Source of the DNA: an uncultured Duncaniella sp.
GTDB lineage: Bacteria; Bacteroidota; Bacteroidia; Bacteroidales; Muribaculaceae
Direction: 5' to 3'
NCBI GenBank assembly: GCA_958352885.1
Contig: CATWQI010000006.1
Span: forward strand, 186,001-250,000
Length of the DNA stretch: 64,000 nt
In this document: one piece after another, positions 6,944 through 15,706 of the stretch
Layout: each line of letters starts with the position of its first letter
Numbering within the stretch: the first letter of the stretch is position 1
The notes under the pieces: model-generated
The model's database searches: none
What the model saw: the letters and a program-made list of their open reading frames with translations, nothing else
What the model was told of the DNA's origin: nothing
Made by a program: the position numbers and the translations under genes

Positions 6944-8383
6944 TTACACTTCATACTGTAAAATTTCACTGCGTCCGTTGATTACCACATATATCCTTTT
7001 TATGAGCGGATTAATGCGCCGACCTGACCTATCATAATAATATTTGTAATAGTTTATCGAATACAACAAATTCTCTTCGTTGAACATTGAGCCACGGTGG
7101 AAATATAGGCATAGGGCTTGCGCCGGAGCTGTGACATCCGGACGTTCATTATATTTCTGTAATTGCGCATTCTTCTTTATGAGCGCCCTCCAGTACCACC
7201 CGTTTCCGGTAATAGAGCGTATGTCCATCATTTGACCGTCAAGTTGCATGTCGAGGGCCGAGTAAGCCTCTCCCGGATTCTTCATTTTGGACTCGTCGCA
7301 TAATATGACCTTGTGTCCAGCGCGGAAAAGCAGCTCGACGCATGCCCGCTCGAGATCCGCCCCCGACATGGTGCCTCCGAAAAACTCCTTCTTTCCCGTA
7401 TTGTCGTTATGTCCGACATGGGTCGCCCGCACGCCTCCCGACTTCTTGTCTATCCGCACATCACGGTAGTCCGGGTCATGCTTAAGGTCGTAAAAATCCT
7501 TCCTGGCAAGGTATTTCGGGTCTGTAAGATATTTAAGTTTTTTGTCTATCCGGCTGCATTCGTGGCAGTCTTTCTTCCGTCTTGCGCCAAACAGTCTTAC
7601 TAACATTCCGGTAAATCCGGAGGAGAAGGGGCATGAAGCGCAGCTGTCAGGGTAATACGGATGGTCGTTTGAAAAAATTTCCAACGAACTCCCGGGATTG
7701 GATGACAGTCCACGCTGGGGACCGTTGTTGGCGGATGGCGGACCTCCCGAAGGCACGGAAGTCACCGGCTCATCGGTGGATGACAGCGAGCATTTGCAGT
7801 TCCATCTGTCGCCGGGGCGGTGTTCATTCCAAAAACCGTCGTCAACCGGACGTACTGTTCCCCAGTATGCCATGTGGTCCGCCCCCGGTCTGACCGATGT
7901 GGACGGCATCCATTTCAGATTGGGGAGAATATCCTTCTCCCAGAGGAACTGCTGCCAGTCGGCTGCCTGGTGCGCCCTGGCGACAGCTGTGTCATATTCG
8001 GTCCGCAGCCATGGTCCGGTCTGGTGCGATGCTATCGGTAAAACCTCGTTCGACCACCGTTCGAACGGTTTTAAATTGCCGTCCGAATCAAGCAGAAGGC
8101 GCGCCATGTCGTTTTGCGCACGGTGGACCTTGAACGCCGAAAACACCTCCGCACTATGGCGCAGGGCTTTGATGAAATCCTCCTCCGGATCCGTGCCGGC
8201 GCCTTCGTCGACTGCGGCGTACATGTCGTCGACCACCTCCCGGAACAAGTTTTCCTCTATATCGGAGCGGGGATTGAAATTCTTGGAGTAAATATTGGCA
8301 AGAGCGCGCCGCAACACTTCCGGTGGAAAATCGAAAGGTGATGCCGCAGCTCCGTCCTTCCCGTAATAGAGTTGGTCTGTCAC
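6944..8383 (-). CDS. MuF-type head morphogenesis protein with toxin-like C-terminal domain
   Basis: 479 residues. Residues 1-205 form the MuF/SPP1 gp7 core, ending in the expected HRPGDRWNCKC motif (188-198); these proteins sit inside the head near the portal and assist assembly. After a Ser/Pro/Gly linker (205-235) and a Cys-rich stretch (248-276), residues 310-479 look like a CdiA-type C-terminal nuclease. This part has a helix after GADLERACVELLFRAGH, then ALDMQLDG (Asp378) and MDIRS (Asp387, Arg389), in the style of a PD-(D/E)xK site. MuF proteins with polymorphic-toxin tails are known; this tail's activity is inferred. It overlaps the portal gene by four bases. Confidence 0.8.
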   Translation of the reverse strand: MTDQLYYGKDGAAASPFDFPPEVLRRALANIYSKNFNPRSDIEENLFREVVDDMYAAVDEGAGTDPEEDFIKALRHSAEVFSAFKVHRAQNDMARLLLDSDGNLKPFERWSNEVLPIASHQTGPWLRTEYDTAVARAHQAADWQQFLWEKDILPNLKWMPSTSVRPGADHMAYWGTVRPVDDGFWNEHRPGDRWNCKCSLSSTDEPVTSVPSGGPPSANNGPQRGLSSNPGSSLEIFSNDHPYYPDSCASCPFSSGFTGMLVRLFGARRKKDCHECSRIDKKLKYLTDPKYLARKDFYDLKHDPDYRDVRIDKKSGGVRATHVGHNDNTGKKEFFGGTMSGADLERACVELLFRAGHKVILCDESKMKNPGEAYSALDMQLDGQMMDIRSITGNGWYWRALIKKNAQLQKYNERPDVTAPAQALCLYFHRGSMFNEENLLYSINYYKYYYDRSGRRINPLIKRIYVVINGRSEILQYEV

Positions 8384-9804
8384 CAGTCTAAACCCGCCCC
8401 GCCGCCTCGCGGGGCTTTGGCGAAAAAATTTTTCAACCGGTTCTTGAGAGTCTTTTTCGGTTTGCCGGCAGGTTTAGGCAGATCCTTGTCGTTGCCCTGT
8501 CCCTTATTTTCCGAATTGTTGCCTTTGTCCGGATCATCCTCCATGTCGCTGTCGTTTTGCGGTATCTGCTCCGCGGCAGCTCTCGCCTTCTCGGCTTCCA
8601 GCGCACGTCGTTCCTCCTCCTCTTTTTTTATCATTTCGTAATTTGCCGGTTTGCTGACGCCGAATTCCTCGTAGAGGTAATCATTATCGACGGGAAGATT
8701 GAAGCCGGTGCGCAGTTGTGTCAGTATATTGATTTTGGATGTCGGATCAAGATCCTTTTTCTCCGGGAAGCAGAACCCGCCACCGGTAGTGTCGATTCCC
8801 ATCCGGGCTAATATGTCAACCGCATCGTAGTTGAGCACGTCGAGGACATACAGCCTGTCTGCCTGGGTGATTTTATCCTCGCCTTTTTTATGTACAGTAC
8901 CGAGCGCCTGTGTCCCTGTGTCGGATGCCTCCGTGGTGAGGGTGTTGCCGAGTATGAGTTTTGAAATCTCGTTGTTGCAACGTTCGCACAACCGTTCGTA
9001 AACATCCGCAGAGCCTGTTTTGTTGCCCGCCTCTATGAGATTGAGCGAGGTGTCCTTGCCGTGCACGAACGTGGCAAGGCTTCCCACGTTCGCAGCGTCT
9101 GATATGGCGCGCTCCCGGCTCCCCTCGTCATCTGTGTCGTATGTGTATTCCTGTATGGGCATGCCGAATATTTCCGAGAACTGGGACCAGTCCCCGGTGG
9201 TGTTACGCTTGTATATCACCCATGGAGCGGCTTTGGCGAGAAGCCCCAGGTCGTCGGGACGTCCGACGAAAAGCAGATCCGGGTATTCATCCCATGGAAT
9301 GCCTGTAATGTCGGTCTGGTGGCGCAGTATGATACGGCGCACCGGATCCGCATGCTTTCGTGGAATTAGATTGTAGTCAACCCACTCGCCGTCCTTGAAA
9401 AACTGGCAGAGCGTAAACCCCCAGAACCGGGAGTCGATAATGTCGCTGACAAGCCTTGAGAACCAGGGGGAGCGTATCTGTTCGTTGACCTTGTCGTCCG
9501 GCTTGCCGTCCCGCCGGAACTCTATGTCGGAGCATAATATGGCATTGCGCCGCTTCTCTATGACGCAGGATAGATGTGAGTCCATAAGTATGTCTGCATA
9601 CATGTCGTATAGTTTGTAGCGGCTGGGAAAATCCACATTCTCGGCAGCTCTGATTGCCGTCATGTAATCCGCGATGTCTATGCCGAACCGTTTTGGCTGT
9701 GTAAGCATTATGACGTTCGGGCGCGACTGTCCGGGGCGCGGGATATTGCCTCCGGAGGTGATTATTCCCGGGTGGTTCCCCGGATTCTTTTTTCGTTTGC
9801 TCAT
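8380..9804 (-). CDS. Portal protein (DUF935, Mu gp29-like)
   Basis: 474 residues matching the DUF935 portal family throughout. It has an N-terminal region with MLTQPKRFGIDIADYM, a central WVIYKRNTTGDWSQFSEIFGMPI signature of this family, and a charged Glu/Lys C-terminal tail. The portal is the ring at the unique head vertex through which DNA is packed and ejected. It lies between the DUF1320 and MuF genes. Confidence 0.92.
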   Translation of the reverse strand: MSKRKKNPGNHPGIITSGGNIPRPGQSRPNVIMLTQPKRFGIDIADYMTAIRAAENVDFPSRYKLYDMYADILMDSHLSCVIEKRRNAILCSDIEFRRDGKPDDKVNEQIRSPWFSRLVSDIIDSRFWGFTLCQFFKDGEWVDYNLIPRKHADPVRRIILRHQTDITGIPWDEYPDLLFVGRPDDLGLLAKAAPWVIYKRNTTGDWSQFSEIFGMPIQEYTYDTDDEGSRERAISDAANVGSLATFVHGKDTSLNLIEAGNKTGSADVYERLCERCNNEISKLILGNTLTTEASDTGTQALGTVHKKGEDKITQADRLYVLDVLNYDAVDILARMGIDTTGGGFCFPEKKDLDPTSKINILTQLRTGFNLPVDNDYLYEEFGVSKPANYEMIKKEEEERRALEAEKARAAAEQIPQNDSDMEDDPDKGNNSENKGQGNDKDLPKPAGKPKKTLKNRLKNFFAKAPRGGGAGLDW

Positions 9805-9815
9805 ATTTGTGGTTA

Positions 9816-10241
9816 TTACATGTGGCTTACTCGTTTAGGATTGCTGCGTATGCGGAATGACGCGCCGGCGCTCCGCTCCTCCTCCGGCAGGAGAGGGGCG
9901 CCTTCTATTGAAATATCCTCACGCGCCACCGCTTTCATCCACTCCACCGCGCGCTCATAGCGGTCCTTCCGCACCTGTGACAGTTTCTGCGGGTTATGAA
10001 TGCAGAATATATGGTACACGGCAATATCAAGCGCCATCATCAGCACGAGCTGGTGGCGGTCGTCCTCGGAAGCGGAAAAGATGCGGTCGCAGTCATAGCG
10101 TTTCGACAGGTAGCAGCGCATCTCGGCTATCGCCCTGTCCTCGCAAATCTCCACGACGGAATCATCGTCGCGTGTGAGCGCGACGAGTATCTCCCGGTGG
10201 ACGGATGCGTCATAGTCTGTAGTTTGTATAAATTGGCTCAT
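9816..10241 (-). CDS. DUF1320 family head-tail protein (Mu gp36-like)
   Basis: 141 residues. The pattern AIAEMRCYLSKRYD near the N-terminus and a helix with DIAVYHIF, then RYERAVEWMK, is typical of DUF1320, a head-completion/adaptor-like family of Mu-type phages. Here it sits between the large terminase and the portal, earlier than in Mu itself. Confidence 0.85.
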   Translation of the reverse strand: MSQFIQTTDYDASVHREILVALTRDDDSVVEICEDRAIAEMRCYLSKRYDCDRIFSASEDDRHQLVLMMALDIAVYHIFCIHNPQKLSQVRKDRYERAVEWMKAVAREDISIEGAPLLPEEERSAGASFRIRSNPKRVSHM

Positions 10242-10261
10242 ATCCTGAATATCTGATGTTG

Positions 10262-11794
10262 TTATAATCTTCGTTTGTTGCGCCGGCTTATTTCCGAGCG
10301 GGAGCGGGTAACGGGCGTTTTCACCTTGCGCATGGTCTCGTCCAGTATTCGGTTGCCACCCTCCACGGCATCGGGCCCGTCGGCGGGATAGCGCAGAGTC
10401 AGTGTGAAAAGCCGGAACTGGTCCTCGAGCTCCTTCATGTGCGGGTTGTCTCGTTCAGCTTCGTTCAGTATCAGGTTCCCTTCCCGGTTCATCGGCTCAA
10501 GGTTCGCCTCGATACGGGTGGCCTTGTCCGTCTTTTTGCGCTCGTCCGGTCTGATGTACAGCTGTATACCCCTCTCTTTCCTGACTTTGGCTACAAGAGG
10601 GCGGAATACCTGCTGGAAAAACGGGTCCTGCAGCTTGTTGTTCTCCATGTAGCAATAGACCGGGACGGCATAGCCGACATGTTCGAGGAGCTGCACGTAC
10701 CAGTCTATGAACTCGGCATTGAGTGATTTTGCGAGGCGTGACTTTATCACATACAGTCTGCCGTCGAGTTTCCCGAGCAGCATGACCGCCTTGAATGACT
10801 TACCCTTCTTCGCTTTGCTCTCTCCGGGAGAGGGGTCACCGTACGCCACAAGGAATTTGAATTTTTTAAGAGGGGGAACCTTGCCGTATGTCACAGACCC
10901 GAACACCTCACCCTCCGACACCGGATTGTTGAAATACTCGCCCTGCACCGCTTTTGTGGAAATTTTCGACAGGGTGCGGTCTATGAACTCCTCGGTGTTC
11001 TTTTCAGGCCACGTGGAGCGTCCGTCTTTGTCCCGTATGTTCACTATGTCCCAGTGGTCCGCCATGGCGCCGGCTCTTGCCACACAGCAGTCCTTGGCAA
11101 TTATATTTCCGCAGAACACCACCAGGGTCGGCACGGAGACGGAGCGTGTCGGGTAGAGGGCTTTTTCCCACCATTCCCATCTCTTCTGTATGATGTCCGG
11201 GTTTTTACAATCCTCGTCCGTGTCAAAATCGTCGACGAGGAGCACGTCCGGTCGTATCGACTCGTTGCGGGAGCCTCGCGGGGACTGTCCGGCGCCGAGT
11301 GCGCGGAAAGCCACGCCTCCTTTGGTCAGGAATTCATCTTCGGTCCATGCCCCCGGAGTCATTTGCGCACCGTAATATGCGATAATGCGACCGTTGGATT
11401 CGAGCATGGCACGGTATGGAGCAAGCAGTCTGACCGCATTATCTTTGGAGTTGGAAGTCAGAATAACGTTATGCTTGCGTCCGGTCAGTACCAGATACAG
11501 GATAATACACATGGTGATGGTCGATTTCGCCAGCTCGCGGCTCCACGACAGCACTTCGAACCATTCGTCGTTTGCGATGATGCGCTTGATGGCTCTTTTA
11601 TGAAATCCGGCGAACTCGCTTTTTACGTAAGGCGCACAGAAAAATTTAATCCATTCGACGGGATGCGCTTCAAGGTATATGCGGTGCTTTTCACGTTCGG
11701 CATGTGTCATGGACTTGTCAACAGGGGTGGAACGCGCTATGTCCTCCTTGAACTTTTCCCAGTCCTGAAGAGCTATTTTGTCAACCTGTTTCAT
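10262..11794 (-). CDS. Phage terminase large subunit (Mu gp28-like)
   Basis: 510 residues from ATG at 11794, chosen because it overlaps the small terminase stop by four bases; a longer frame begins at 11869 inside that gene. The ATPase half has a deviant Walker A (SWSRELAKST) and Walker B LLVDDFD. The C-terminal nuclease half opens with AYGDPSPG, a usual first Asp of the RNase-H-like nuclease. The motor pumps phage DNA into heads and cuts it. Confidence 0.92.
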   Translation of the reverse strand: MKQVDKIALQDWEKFKEDIARSTPVDKSMTHAEREKHRIYLEAHPVEWIKFFCAPYVKSEFAGFHKRAIKRIIANDEWFEVLSWSRELAKSTITMCIILYLVLTGRKHNVILTSNSKDNAVRLLAPYRAMLESNGRIIAYYGAQMTPGAWTEDEFLTKGGVAFRALGAGQSPRGSRNESIRPDVLLVDDFDTDEDCKNPDIIQKRWEWWEKALYPTRSVSVPTLVVFCGNIIAKDCCVARAGAMADHWDIVNIRDKDGRSTWPEKNTEEFIDRTLSKISTKAVQGEYFNNPVSEGEVFGSVTYGKVPPLKKFKFLVAYGDPSPGESKAKKGKSFKAVMLLGKLDGRLYVIKSRLAKSLNAEFIDWYVQLLEHVGYAVPVYCYMENNKLQDPFFQQVFRPLVAKVRKERGIQLYIRPDERKKTDKATRIEANLEPMNREGNLILNEAERDNPHMKELEDQFRLFTLTLRYPADGPDAVEGGNRILDETMRKVKTPVTRSRSEISRRNKRRL

Positions 11795-12234
11795 AGCTTG
11801 TCCTTTATGTAAGCGTCCGCAAAACGTGTTATTTCCTTTGCCTTCTCGAGATCCAGCGGGCGCAGCCACTCGATGAGACCGGTCAGCACGCTTATCGTGT
11901 CAGCAATGCCTACTTCCTGCTCCATCTTCGAGATTGCCGCCGCGAGCTTGCCGAGTATGTCTGCCTCCTTGGATGTTGCAAAACGTTCCCCTTCCGGTCG
12001 ATTGGCTATTGAGCGGTTTATTTCCGCCACCTGTCGGTAGAGATTCCCGACCTGTTCCTGTCTTGTCAAGGTGATACCCACCTTCTGTTCCTCCCATTTG
12101 CCGGCGCGCATCCAGTTTGAGACTGTGACACGCGAGCATCCCACCCGGTCCGCAATCTCCTGCTGTGTGAGATTTTCCCGCAGGTATAATGTTTTCGCCC
12201 ATTCTTTTTTCTGGGCATTCGTCAGATCGGTCAT
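11791..12234 (-). CDS. Terminase small subunit-like HTH protein
   Basis: 147 residues. The N-terminal helix-turn-helix (TQQEIADRVGCSRVTVSNW, about 24-42) is followed by a helical oligomerisation region. It is first in the minus-strand head operon and overlaps the large terminase by four bases, the usual pairing. It should recognise phage DNA for packaging. Confidence 0.8.
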   Translation of the reverse strand: MTDLTNAQKKEWAKTLYLRENLTQQEIADRVGCSRVTVSNWMRAGKWEEQKVGITLTRQEQVGNLYRQVAEINRSIANRPEGERFATSKEADILGKLAAAISKMEQEVGIADTISVLTGLIEWLRPLDLEKAKEITRFADAYIKDKL

Positions 12235-12428
12235 AAATACTGTTTTTTATTGTGCAAAATTGACATAAAAAACGATAAGAACAAAAAGGTGCGCCGTGTG
12301 GTACTACCCTAAGTGACACTGCTTAACGTATAAAATCGCATGATAAAACTGATATTTTCAAAGGTCGTCATAATGTCGCATTTTTGCAGTGTGAAACGCG
12401 GCGATGCCGATATGAAACATAGCTTGCA
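12235..12428 (+). promoter_or_regulatory. Divergent control region between the head operon and the protease/capsid operon
   Basis: 194 bases without a gene, AT-rich near both start codons. Imperfect -7 boxes occur on both strands: CATTTTTG at 12379-12386 on plus, and CAATTTTG on minus upstream of the terminase gene. These are likely late promoters needing a phage activator, but no activator site was identified. Confidence 0.4.
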
Positions 12429-13463
12429 ATGAGTAAATATTTCAACATACAGACAGGAGCCAACGGCGAGAGTACTATATTTCTATACGGCGACATCGGC
12501 GACGGATATGACGTGTCCGGCGGCGCTATCGCATCCGAGTTGCTCGAGGCTGAGAAAGCCGGCGGCAAGGTGAACATCCGCGTCAATAGCAACGGGGGTG
12601 ACGTATACAGCGGGATAGCGATATTCAATGCCATCAAGCATAGCAAGGCTGATATCCATATATATGTGGATGGCGTCGCAGCGAGCATGGCGGCAGTCAT
12701 AGCGCTTTGCGGCAAGCCTGTGATGATGAGCAAATACGCCAGGCTTATGCTGCACAGCGTCAGCGGTGGTTGTTACGGGAACAAAACGGAGTTGCGCAGG
12801 TGTATCGAGGAGATACAAACTCTCGAGGACAGCCTTGCCGATATGCTCGCAGTGAGGCTGAAAACAGACAAGGAGCAGGTTAAATCCGGATACTTTGATG
12901 ACTGCGATCATTGGATGACCGCCGGGGAAGCTCTCGCGCTCGGGTTTGTTGACGGGATTTACGACGCGGATCCGGTGCCTGAGGGCAGCACGCCGGAGCA
13001 AATCTACAGCATATTTAATAACCGGCTTGAAGAGCCATCAAACGATACCCGAATGAATTTTGAAGAACTAAAAAAGCGTCCACGCTTCAAGGATTGCGCG
13101 GACGACGCTGCGATTCTCAAAGAAATCGACTCTCTCGAGAAGGCGGCAGGGAAAGTCCCCGGACTGGAAAGAGAGAACACGGAGTTGAAGGAAAAGGTAA
13201 AAGGCTTCGAGGATAAGGAAGCCGAGGCGCAGGAAATGGAGCGGGCTTCCCTTCTTGATGCAGCCGAGAAAGACGGACGCATCAACGCCCGCACACGTCC
13301 CACATTTGAAAACATCCTGAAGCATGACATGGAGGAAGGCAAGGCAGCCCTTGCGGCCCTGACTCCAAAACGTAAGGTTATGGAGGATATAAACCGTCCG
13401 GCTGACAAAGAGGGACCCTGGGCTCGCCGTATGAAAGAAATAAATAACCGTTTCAATAAGTAA
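12429..13463 (+). CDS. ClpP-fold prohead protease with scaffold C-terminus
   Basis: 344 residues. Residues 1-180 are a ClpP/S14-type serine protease: NSNGGDVYSG, catalytic Ser86 in DGVAASMA and His109 in MLHS. The rest is a charged coiled coil (about 215-270), typical of scaffold. An in-frame ATG at 13053 (Met209, MNFEELKKR) would give a scaffold-only product, as Mu gene Z is nested in gene I. It lies directly upstream of the major capsid gene. Confidence 0.9.
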   Translation: MSKYFNIQTGANGESTIFLYGDIGDGYDVSGGAIASELLEAEKAGGKVNIRVNSNGGDVYSGIAIFNAIKHSKADIHIYVDGVAASMAAVIALCGKPVMMSKYARLMLHSVSGGCYGNKTELRRCIEEIQTLEDSLADMLAVRLKTDKEQVKSGYFDDCDHWMTAGEALALGFVDGIYDADPVPEGSTPEQIYSIFNNRLEEPSNDTRMNFEELKKRPRFKDCADDAAILKEIDSLEKAAGKVPGLERENTELKEKVKGFEDKEAEAQEMERASLLDAAEKDGRINARTRPTFENILKHDMEEGKAALAALTPKRKVMEDINRPADKEGPWARRMKEINNRFNK

Positions 13464-13484
13464 TTAACAAAAAACAGAAATACT

Positions 13485-14468
13485 ATGGCAATAGTAGTAA
13501 GGAATACCAATTACAGCGGGGAGGTATTGGAAAACATCCTCACTGTGGCTGCTACAGGCAACGAGCTTGTCTCCAAGGGGTTGATTATGGTAATCCCGGG
13601 TGTGGAAAAAGCGATCAGCGTACCACGTCTCAGAGCCGGCAAGATGCTTCAGAAGCGCAAGGAGGACCCGCAGAAAGCGGATGCGCAAGGAGATTTCGAG
13701 TACTCCGAAAAGAGGCTCGATCCAAAGGATTTTATGGCCTTTACTGTCTTCAATCCAAGAACGTTTGAAAATATCTGGCGTCGATACCAACCTATAGGCA
13801 ATCTTGTTTTCTCCGAGCTTCCACCCGAAGTTCAGAATAAGATGCTTGATGTCATGTCAAAGCAGCTCCAGTTCGAACTCGGCTGGCACTATATCAACGG
13901 CACCTACGCTGAAGAGGGGGATGACAACCTTATGAACGGCATTCTCACCCAGGCGGCAAAGGATGAAGGCTGCATCGTTGTTAGGTGTGAATCAGCGAGT
14001 GTGATAGACCGTCTGTACGCCATGCTGGACTCCATGCCAGAAGCTATGTTGGAGCACCCCAACCTCCGCTTCCTGATGTCCAAGAAGGATTTTCAGAAAT
14101 ACGACAAGGAACTCACAGAACGTGAACACAAGAATTCCGACGAAACGAAAGTAAATGAAAAGCTGTTCAAGGGCATAAAGATAGAGACAGTCGCCTCCTG
14201 GCCTTCCGATGTGCTCATGGCCACACTTTGCTCGCCTGAAGCGGATGGCAACCTTTTCGCTGCTGTCAATCTGCAGGATGACGAGAGTGTGATACAGATT
14301 GACAAATTGTCGAATGCGAGCGAGCTCTATTTCTTCAAGCTGTTGATGAAGGCGGATACAAATATTGGTTTCGGCGAGGAGATTGTGGTGTTTGACGGCC
14401 GCAAGGTGCCAGTGTTTAACGTGTTTGACGAAGAGCTGGAGGATGCCGGCATTGATGAAAAAAAATGA
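13485..14468 (+). CDS. Major capsid protein
   Basis: 327 residues. It follows the protease/scaffold gene by 21 bases, the conserved order, and has a HK97-like profile: a long N-terminal region, a central LDVMSKQLQFELGWHYINGTY stretch (about 125-145) and a C-terminal beta-rich end. Position and size make the assignment strong; sequence similarity to a named family cannot be judged by eye. Confidence 0.82.
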   Translation: MAIVVRNTNYSGEVLENILTVAATGNELVSKGLIMVIPGVEKAISVPRLRAGKMLQKRKEDPQKADAQGDFEYSEKRLDPKDFMAFTVFNPRTFENIWRRYQPIGNLVFSELPPEVQNKMLDVMSKQLQFELGWHYINGTYAEEGDDNLMNGILTQAAKDEGCIVVRCESASVIDRLYAMLDSMPEAMLEHPNLRFLMSKKDFQKYDKELTEREHKNSDETKVNEKLFKGIKIETVASWPSDVLMATLCSPEADGNLFAAVNLQDDESVIQIDKLSNASELYFFKLLMKADTNIGFGEEIVVFDGRKVPVFNVFDEELEDAGIDEKK

Positions 14469-14519
14469 AGCTGCGGAAGGCGGCGATTGGCATAATAATT
14501 CTGTTAACACGAAAAATAT

Positions 14520-15035
14520 ATGGACGAAAAAGAACACAGCGTGCTTGACGGCACCAACCTTATACTCGCGGTCGGCGTTACCGCGCTGGCATTCTCCACC
14601 GGATGCAAGGTGAGCACTACGGCGGAGACCGGCGAGCGAATAACCAAGGAGACCTCGGCGGGCAAATGGCCAGAGAAGTTTGTCAAGAAATTCTCCGAGG
14701 AGATAACTGCGGACGGTGTTGTCCTTGTCGACGGGAGCGAGGACATGCCGACATACGACGAACTCAAGGATATGATGCTCAAGGAGAAACCTGTCGACGC
14801 GTCATATAGCCTCCGAGATGGTGACAAACGTACCGGAAAGACCACCGGGGGGTATAAGGGCAAGTATCTCATAACCTCGATAGAACTTGACGGGCAAGCC
14901 GGGGATGATAGCAAATACAGTGTGAAGCTCGAGAGTTGCGGACCCGTTGTGAAGGTCGGCTCCGGTCTTAAGACCGAAGATGCCGACGCGCAAGCCGTCG
15001 CTCCGCAGGCGCAGGAAAATCAAAACAACGGATAA
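14520..15035 (+). CDS. Major tail tube protein (TP901-1 type)
   Basis: 171 residues. The N-terminal pattern LAVGVTALAFSTGCKVSTTAE followed by a WPEKFVKKF helix and a beta-rich second half resembles TP901-1 family tail tube proteins that stack to form the hollow tail. It lies between capsid and tail chaperone, as in siphoviruses. No sheath gene accompanies it. Confidence 0.78.
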   Translation: MDEKEHSVLDGTNLILAVGVTALAFSTGCKVSTTAETGERITKETSAGKWPEKFVKKFSEEITADGVVLVDGSEDMPTYDELKDMMLKEKPVDASYSLRDGDKRTGKTTGGYKGKYLITSIELDGQAGDDSKYSVKLESCGPVVKVGSGLKTEDADAQAVAPQAQENQNNG

Positions 15036-15038
15036 GCC

Positions 15039-15377
15039 ATGAGAAAGAAAACAACGGGCAATACCACCGGGGGGACTATCCAGGTGGCTGGTAAGGCGCT
15101 TCCGTGTCGTGTCACCATGGGCGCGATGATTCGTTTCAAGCGCGCGTCAGGATATGACGTGAGCCGGCTTGACACAGGAGACATGGAGGGGCTCACACTG
15201 TTCCTGTGGTGCTGCGTCGCCGCGGCATGCAGCGCCGACAAGATTGAGTTCGATCTCCCGTTCGAGGAATTTGCCGATCTTCTCGAGCCTGCGGATCTGA
15301 ACGGCTTCTACGGCTCCATGCCGTCGGCGCCGGAAGGTGAAAAAAAAATGGCGACCCCGGTGACACTGTCGACATAG
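15039..15377 (+). CDS. Tail assembly chaperone, short form (gpG-like)
   Basis: 112 residues from ATG 15039, three bases after the tube gene. It lies between tail tube and tape measure, where siphoviruses encode the G chaperone that coats the tape measure during tail assembly. Near its 3' end it runs over nine A bases (15340-15348), where a -1 slip leads into the downstream T frame. Without slipping, translation stops at 15375-15377. Confidence 0.8.
   Translation: MRKKTTGNTTGGTIQVAGKALPCRVTMGAMIRFKRASGYDVSRLDTGDMEGLTLFLWCCVAAACSADKIEFDLPFEEFADLLEPADLNGFYGSMPSAPEGEKKMATPVTLST
15341..15347 (+). other. Programmed -1 frameshift slippery site (A AAA AAA)
   Basis: In the zero frame the codons are GAA AAA AAA ATG, giving a perfect X XXY YYZ heptamer. 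The -1 frame has a stop just before it (TGA, 15338-15340) and is open from 15341 to 15706. This is the arrangement that makes gpGT in lambda-like tails. Confidence 0.85.
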
Positions 15378-15706
15378 ACAGGCTGCTCGGAATTGCGGTC
15401 GGGTGCGTCGGGATGGGTCTTGATGACTTTGAGCGTTGCACCCCTTCCGAGTTCTGGCAGATCCACGGTGCGTGGCAGGAATGTTTTTGCAACACGCAGA
15501 GGGGCAGCTGGGAACGTGTCAGGATGATGTGCCTGTGCATGCTGCAGCCTTATTCCAAAAAACCACTGAAGGCGAGCGATGTGATGGTGTTCCCATGGGA
15601 TACGGAAGTGGAGAAGCCCGGTAGCTGTGAGTGCCGCCGGGATGAAAGCCGCGAGGAGCTCCTCGCCATGCTGGAAATGGTCAAAAAGGAGCGCGGGTTA
15701 CTTTGA
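15341..15706 (+). CDS. Tail assembly chaperone T domain, expressed as G-T fusion
   Basis: After the -1 slip the frame reads NGDPGDTVDIDRLLG and continues to 15706, adding about 120 residues to the G protein. An internal ATG at 15413 exists but would drop the segment joining the two halves, so the region is best read as the 3' part of a G-T fusion and not a separate gene. The T part contacts the growing tube while the G part holds the tape measure. Confidence 0.8.
   Translation, partial: KKNGDPGDTVDIDRLLGIAVGCVGMGLDDFERCTPSEFWQIHGAWQECFCNTQRGSWERVRMMCLCMLQPYSKKPLKASDVMVFPWDTEVEKPGSCECRRDESREELLAMLEMVKKERGLL

Noticed and set aside
10262..11869. Longer terminase start at 11869
   Set aside because: It would overlap the small terminase gene by 79 bases; ATG 11794 gives the usual four-base overlap.
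14365..14613. 82-residue plus-strand frame
   Set aside because: It is a shadow across the end of the capsid gene and the start of the tail tube gene.
15413..15706. Independent 97-residue gene starting at ATG 15413
   Set aside because: The frame is open back to the slippery A run and placement matches a G-T fusion; the ATG is internal.
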